NCBI GenBank assembly: GCA_030706455.1
Contig: JAUZOL010000001.1
Location: 208,276-272,275, forward strand
DNA: 64,000 bases
Direction: 5' to 3'
DNA from: Bacteroidota bacterium
GTDB taxonomy: Bacteria; Bacteroidota; Bacteroidia; Bacteroidales; Paludibacteraceae
Shown: positions 60,486 through 64,000 of the stretch, one piece after another
Layout: each line of letters begins with the position of its first letter
Position numbering within the stretch: position 1 is the first letter of the stretch
Notes under the pieces: model-generated
What the model was told of the DNA's origin: nothing
Database searches by the model: none
What the model saw: only the letters and a program-made list of their open reading frames with translations
Translations under genes and position numbers: made by a program

Positions 60486-60515
60486 CAAAGTTACGAAATA
60501 TAGAATAGAATCAAA
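60486..60515 (-). promoter_or_regulatory. hisC promoter (TTTG-N18-TAACTTTG)
   Basis: On the minus strand TTTG (60515-60512) and TAACTTTG (60493-60486) are 18 bp apart. This is close to the Bacteroidota consensus. Confidence 0.65.
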
Positions 60516-60517
60516 CT

Positions 60518-60554
60518 TTTGACGGTCACACTGACGAAAAAAGTCCTACTTTTG
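60518..60554 (+). promoter_or_regulatory. Promoter of the AraC-type gene (TTTG-N25-TACTTTTG)
   Basis: TTTG (60518-60521) and TACTTTTG (60547-60554) are 25 bp apart, somewhat long. The -7 box lies 15 bp before the ATG at 60569, so the mRNA leader would be very short. Confidence 0.55.
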
Positions 60555-60568
60555 TCAATTGCAACACG

Positions 60569-61129
60569 ATGAAAATCTACATCAAAAATATGGTCTGCCT
60601 CCGCTGTAAACTGGTGGTGGAAATGGAGCTGAAACAACTTGGCCTGCATCCTGTTTCAGTGGAGTTAGGTGAAGCCGACATTAAAGAAGAGCTATCGTCG
60701 GCTCAACTGGCTCGCTTCAACGACCAACTCCGCCTATGCGGTCTGGAACTGATGGACGACCACAAAAGCATTCTGGTGGAAAAAATCAAGACCCTGATTA
60801 TAGACCTGATCCAGGAGCACAACGCAGAACTCAGCACCAACCTTTCCGATTACCTGAGCGACCGGCTCAACCACGACTACACCTACCTCGCCAACCTTTT
60901 TTCGGAAGTAAAAGGCACTTCCATCGAAAAATTCTTTCTAGCACACAAAATTGAACGGGTAAAAGAGCTGTTGGTGTATGAAGATCTGACAATTTCAGAA
61001 ATTGCAGATATGCTTCATTATAGCAGTGCTGCCCACCTCACTGGACAGTTTCACAAATTGACGGGGCTCACGCCTACCCATTTCCGTCAATTGAAAAACA
61101 AACGGCTGAAGATGCTCGACCAGGTGTGA
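60569..61129 (+). CDS. Short AraC-family regulator with HMA-like N-terminus
   Basis: A 186-residue protein. The C-terminal ~95 residues are an AraC/XylS DNA-binding domain with both HTH units (TSIEKFFLAHKIERVKELLVYEDLTISEIADML and HYSSAAHLTGQFHKLTGLTPTHFRQ). Residues ~1-70 resemble a heavy-metal-associated-like ferredoxin-fold (IKNMVCLRCKLVVEMELKQLG) with the CxxC pair C9/C12, which could bind a metal such as Cu or Zn. The usual cupin effector domain is missing. It is divergently transcribed from hisC. Targets and ligand are not known. Confidence 0.9.
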   Translation: MKIYIKNMVCLRCKLVVEMELKQLGLHPVSVELGEADIKEELSSAQLARFNDQLRLCGLELMDDHKSILVEKIKTLIIDLIQEHNAELSTNLSDYLSDRLNHDYTYLANLFSEVKGTSIEKFFLAHKIERVKELLVYEDLTISEIADMLHYSSAAHLTGQFHKLTGLTPTHFRQLKNKRLKMLDQV

Positions 61130-61216
61130 AAGTTGTAATATTTTACAGGAAATGTATTAATCCGTTTGTTGGAAAAACCTCACCTTTGCCTTCTGTTTAA
61201 CCAACATAAAACGCTT

Positions 61217-61339
61217 ATGTCAAAGGATAAAGAAGGTCATGTAAAAGACCAGAAAAAAGCGCCTCAAAAAACGCTGAAAGAAAAAAGAGCTGATAAAGCT
61301 GCCAAACGTATGGAAAAAGGAAAAGCCGAAGTTCAGTAG
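61217..61339 (+). CDS. Small Lys/Ala-rich basic protein (40 aa)
   Basis: A 40-residue frame (MSKDKEGHVKDQKKAPQKTL... ending KAEVQ) with about 14 lysines or arginines. It follows the AraC-type gene by 87 bp and ends just before a strong hairpin, which supports expression. Similar short basic proteins of unknown function recur in Bacteroidota. It may bind nucleic acid or be an unstructured protein. No function can be given. Confidence 0.65.
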   Translation: MSKDKEGHVKDQKKAPQKTLKEKRADKAAKRMEKGKAEVQ

Positions 61340-61363
61340 AGGATATCACTTTTTCCGAGATGA

Positions 61364-61394
61364 AAAAAGCCCTGCAAAAAATTGCAAGGCTTTT
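61364..61394. terminator. Bidirectional terminator between small basic protein and NPD genes
   Basis: AAAAAGCCCTGCAA (61364-61377) pairs with TTGCAAGGCTTTT (61382-61394) except for one base, with A- and T-rich flanks on both sides. It serves the converging plus-strand small gene and minus-strand NPD gene. Confidence 0.8.
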
Positions 61395-61419
61395 ATGATT
61401 TTAAAGGGCTGTTATCTGT

Positions 61420-62547
61420 TTAAGCTACGGCTTCTGCAGCCAACTCTTTAGTCGATAAGTTTCTTTTTATGATTTCGGCATTGTATTCGCCTACAATTTC
61501 ATCAACCACCTCCTGCACATACGAAATCTTTGTAGCGCGGTAACCGTTAGATCCCGAGAAAGCAAAACCTTCGTTCATTCTACCCTGTGACGCATTGTAC
61601 AAGGCAAGTGCTATACAATATGGAGCTTCTTTGTAGTTGCAGGAGCTCAGACAGTTCCACACACACTTAAACGGTTTTGTATTGCCTTTCAGAATTTCGC
61701 CTACGAATTCGTTACGAATAACCCTTCCAGGTAATCCCACCGGGCTTTTGATAATGGTTATATCTTCTTCCTTGCAGGAAAGATAGGTTTCTTTGAATTC
61801 CAACGCAGCATCACATTCGTGTGTAGTGACAAACCGGGTTCCGAATTTGACGCCCTTTGCTCCCGCTTGCATTATGTCGTACATGTCTTTACCGGTATAA
61901 ACTCCTCCGGCGGCAATAACAGGCACCTCTTTACCGAATTTTTCCTCAAAAACCTTCACTTCGGTCACAGTATCTTCTATCAACTGACGCAACGGAACTA
62001 CATCGCCAACGACTTCGTCGGCTTTGAATCCAAGGTGTCCGCCGGCAAGTGGTCCCTCAACCACTACAGCATCCGGTATACGGTTATATTTATTGGCCCA
62101 GTATTGAAAAATAAGTTTGGCTGCTTTGCCCGATGATACTTTTACGGCAAGTTTGGTATGAAAATCGTTAAAGCCGGCTTCCGCCAACATTCCCGGAATA
62201 CGCAAAGGCAATCCGGCTCCCATAATAATCAGATCCACTTTTTCTTCAACAGCAACCTGAATTAACGCTTCGTGATCGGTAAGCGCCATCATAATATTGA
62301 CTCCGATTAAGCCGTTGGTAAGACTTCGGGCTCTTCTGATTTCTCGTATTAACGCTCTTTTATTTGCGGCACGGTAGTTTCGCATATAGTCAGGTTCGGT
62401 CATTCCAATGGCGGCAGCCGATATAACTCCTATTCCACCTGCATTGGCAACTGCCGACGCTAATCCTGACATTGAAATGGCCACTCCCATTCCTCCTTGT
62501 ATAATTGGCAAACGTGCCTCAATATCCCCTATTCTCAATGGTTCCAT
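61420..62547 (-). CDS. NPD family flavin oxidoreductase (nitronate monooxygenase / FabK-like)
   Basis: About 375 residues from the ATG at 62547 (MEPLRIGDIEARLPIIQGGMGVA). A TTG-led extension to 62571 lies on top of the promoter -7 box and is rejected. It has the TIM-barrel FMN fold of 2-nitropropane dioxygenases: IIQGGMGVAISMSGLASAVANAGG, VNIMMA, VVVEGPLAGGHLGF, VIAAGGVYTGKDM and GVKFGTRFVTT. Family members oxidise nitronates or reduce enoyl-ACP. The C-terminal segment has four cysteines (FKCVWNCLSSCNYKEAPYC) that could bind an Fe-S cluster or zinc, unlike classic NMO. Substrate unknown. The promoter box TACTTTTG is at 62576-62569. Confidence 0.85.
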   Translation of the reverse strand: MEPLRIGDIEARLPIIQGGMGVAISMSGLASAVANAGGIGVISAAAIGMTEPDYMRNYRAANKRALIREIRRARSLTNGLIGVNIMMALTDHEALIQVAVEEKVDLIIMGAGLPLRIPGMLAEAGFNDFHTKLAVKVSSGKAAKLIFQYWANKYNRIPDAVVVEGPLAGGHLGFKADEVVGDVVPLRQLIEDTVTEVKVFEEKFGKEVPVIAAGGVYTGKDMYDIMQAGAKGVKFGTRFVTTHECDAALEFKETYLSCKEEDITIIKSPVGLPGRVIRNEFVGEILKGNTKPFKCVWNCLSSCNYKEAPYCIALALYNASQGRMNEGFAFSGSNGYRATKISYVQEVVDEIVGEYNAEIIKRNLSTKELAAEAVA

Positions 62548-62568
62548 AACTGATTTTGAAATTTGAGA

Positions 62569-62576
62569 CAAAAGTA
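62569..62576 (-). promoter_or_regulatory. -7 box (TACTTTTG) of the NPD-family gene
   Basis: The minus strand reads TACTTTTG 22 bp before the ATG at 62547. It decides the start codon, because the extended TTG-led frame would begin inside it. Confidence 0.55.
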
Positions 62577-62735
62577 GCGACAGATAAGATCAGTCTGAAA
62601 AAATAGGGTCGATCAAAAGGCAAATAGGGGTCAAAATTCGATTTAGGGACGAATTTTATTGGTTTAGGGACGAATTTCAGACACCAGATCTGACTCCAAA
62701 AACTCCATTCAGACACAAAGAAGCTACGGAAGAAG

Positions 62736-63590
62736 TCAAATCAACTCCTGTAGTTTTGCTACCGATGGTTTGGAGACCGGAATCGGCGAAGATAAGTTTT
62801 CAATAAAGAGTTTGTAGCCCTGAGAGCTTCCTTCTATGCGGTCAATAAAATTGATGTTTACCAGATATGAACGATGGCATTTTACAATAAACTTATATTC
62901 CTTCAGAAGATTTTCGGCATAAACCAAACTGCATCGTACCATTTGGTTTTTGATATTTTCGCCCTCTTTCCAAAAAACTTCTACGTAATTATTTGCAGAA
63001 CGAATAAACAACAGCAGGCTTACTTTTACGGCCAAACTATCTTTCTGATAATCGGAATTAAAATAGACAATCTTGTCCTGAATCAACTTATGATCTTTCA
63101 GTTTCTTGCTCAATTCGTCTGCCACTTTGAGGTGCGCACGCAACATCTTATTGTGATTCAACACAATAACAAGTGTAATTGGAATAACAGCCACCAAAAC
63201 AAGCTTCACCACCAGATCGAACCCTATCTTGAGTACGCCCAAAGCATTGTTGAGTATAAAATAAGAGGCCAGAATGGTAAACAAAATCCACACATCCCAC
63301 AACACCTCTTTTCCGATATTCCATTTGGACGATGCAAAAAATTTCGGAAAGAACGAGGGCAATAACAACAAATGAAAGCTCAATGACAGAAAGGTAACTA
63401 TGGACAAACCTGCAATAAGATACAACTTTGGTTTAGCCGGCAACAAACTGATGTTAAACGGTTGAAAAAGCCACAGGAAGGCAAGAATAACAATGCTTAT
63501 AAAAAAGACAATCTTGCTGTTGTAGCTCAAATCATCGTTAAACGGATAGGATTTTTTGAAAATATTCTGCATGTAATGGTTGTATCGCAA
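62736..63590 (-). CDS. Membrane-anchored LytTR-domain transcriptional regulator
   Basis: A 284-residue protein. Four hydrophobic segments occupy residues ~25-145 (VFFISIVILAFLWLFQPF, LYLIAGLSIVTFLSLSFHLLLL, VWILFTILASYFILN, LVVKLVLVAVIPITLVIVL). A linker and a C-terminal LytTR DNA-binding domain follow (LFIRSANNYVEVFWKEG, LVYAENLLKEYKFIVKCHRSYLVNINFIDRI). LytTR domains bind DNA as dimers with beta-strand recognition. Bacteroidota often have such membrane-linked forms without a receiver domain. The signal is unknown. The gene is separated from the NPD gene by a ~160-bp gap and from the methyltransferase gene by ~57 bp. Confidence 0.88.
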   Translation of the reverse strand: MRYNHYMQNIFKKSYPFNDDLSYNSKIVFFISIVILAFLWLFQPFNISLLPAKPKLYLIAGLSIVTFLSLSFHLLLLPSFFPKFFASSKWNIGKEVLWDVWILFTILASYFILNNALGVLKIGFDLVVKLVLVAVIPITLVIVLNHNKMLRAHLKVADELSKKLKDHKLIQDKIVYFNSDYQKDSLAVKVSLLLFIRSANNYVEVFWKEGENIKNQMVRCSLVYAENLLKEYKFIVKCHRSYLVNINFIDRIEGSSQGYKLFIENLSSPIPVSKPSVAKLQELI

Positions 63591-63647
63591 AGGACACAGT
63601 TATAAATCAACATTAAAACGCCACACTAAAAGGAAGCAACATTCGGT

Positions 63648-64000
63648 TTAGCGAAGAACCTGAACCAGTTTGCGGATATGTTCCGGTGTGGTGCCGCAAC
63701 ATCCGCCTATAATATTGGCTCCGGCAGCTGCAAGGCCGGGAGCAACAGATGCCATCATATCCGGAGTTTCAGGAAACGAGGTGCACCCATCTTTGAATAC
63801 CGGCATACCGGCATTGGCATGAATCAGCACCGGAATACTCTTATCTACAGCGCGAATCTCTTCCGTAATTTTCACCATTCCTTCAATACCGTTGCTACAA
63901 TTGGCTCCAATGATATGAGCACCGGCCTCTTTCAGGGCTTCAACCATTTCTGTCGGCGAAACACCCATCATCGTACGGTATTCTTCGGTAACGGTTTTAT
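63648..64000 (-). CDS. Homocysteine S-methyltransferase family protein, C-terminal part (cut by window edge)
   Basis: The frame is open from the window edge to a stop at 63648, giving about 117 visible residues. Zinc-binding cysteines typical of the Hcy-methyltransferase domain are present: NCSNGIEGM and the GGCCGTTPEHIRKL block at the C-terminus. The protein ends right after this domain. It therefore resembles stand-alone methyltransferases (or a split MetH homocysteine module) rather than full MetH, although the N-terminus is not visible. It would methylate homocysteine to methionine and is thus another sulfur amino acid gene near this locus. Confidence 0.88.
   Translation of the reverse strand, partial: KTVTEEYRTMMGVSPTEMVEALKEAGAHIIGANCSNGIEGMVKITEEIRAVDKSIPVLIHANAGMPVFKDGCTSFPETPDMMASVAPGLAAAGANIIGGCCGTTPEHIRKLVQVLR

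Noticed and set aside
1..64000. CRISPR array, rRNA operon or insertion sequence
   Set aside because: No regularly spaced repeats, no rRNA-like sequence and no recognisable transposase were seen on either strand.

Overview
The window looks like a chromosomal segment of a Bacteroidota bacterium, most likely order Bacteroidales. The evidence is four SusC/SusD-type outer-membrane import pairs, Bacteroidota-type promoters (-7 box TAnnTTTG), a GH3 glycan locus with a reg_prop/Y_Y_Y regulator, and a Bacteroidetes-type tyrosine recombinase. The genus cannot be fixed from the sequence. Nearly every gene is on the minus strand, so operons read from high to low coordinates.

Layout. (1) 1-18.5 kb, carbohydrate module: a partial FAD-dependent oxidoreductase, a sodium:solute symporter, a LacI regulator with a clear operator, a DUF4886 protein, a GDSL hydrolase, an endonuclease/exonuclease/phosphatase-fold protein, a BglX-like GH3 glucosidase, a SusD/SusC pair, and a membrane-anchored one-component regulator (beta-propellers, Y_Y_Y, LuxR-type HTH, no kinase). 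(2) 19.2-26.7 kb, the most striking part: a family 2B encapsulin shell gene and its presumed cargo, a SufS-like cysteine desulfurase with a ~135-residue low-complexity N-terminal extension. They sit in one operon with cysteine synthase, a ThiS-like sulfur carrier with a capped C-terminus, a ThiF/MoeB-like E1, a DsrE-like protein, a TusA-like protein, a JAMM metalloprotease and serine O-acetyltransferase. Read together this is a thiocarboxylate (CysO/Mec-like) cysteine pathway joined to a sulfur-handling protein compartment. (3) 27.4-56.5 kb: two long operons with parallel architecture (shared leader, SusC/SusD, peptidase, APC permease) encoding M14, M28 and M20 peptidases, two APC permeases, a cystathionine gamma-synthase/lyase-type enzyme, a QueG-like ferredoxin protein, a periplasmic binding protein and a TlpA-like thioredoxin. 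They plausibly capture peptides or conjugates containing sulfur amino acids. (4) 57-64 kb: a tyrosine recombinase facing the 3' end of tRNA-Ser(CGA), then hisC, an AraC regulator, a 40-residue basic protein, an NPD-type flavin oxidoreductase, a membrane LytTR regulator and the C-terminal end of a homocysteine S-methyltransferase.

What ties it together. Four 42-bp elements align without gaps. Each contains two tandem 18-bp palindromes (ATACCATAnnTATGGTAT type) 4 bp apart, and each lies 23-24 bp upstream of a -7-like TTTG. They stand before cysK and the encapsulin operon, before both SusCD/peptidase operons, and before a probable ~340-nt small RNA on the plus strand that ends in a strong terminator. 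This is a candidate regulon linking sulfur storage and cysteine synthesis with peptide import. A conserved hairpin with loop CCGUCGGCAA (CCGUCUGCAA in one copy) lies 16-19 nt before two susC starts and one short susC-like remnant. Two diverged ~330-bp direct repeats bracket the 19-57 kb block, next to the integrase.
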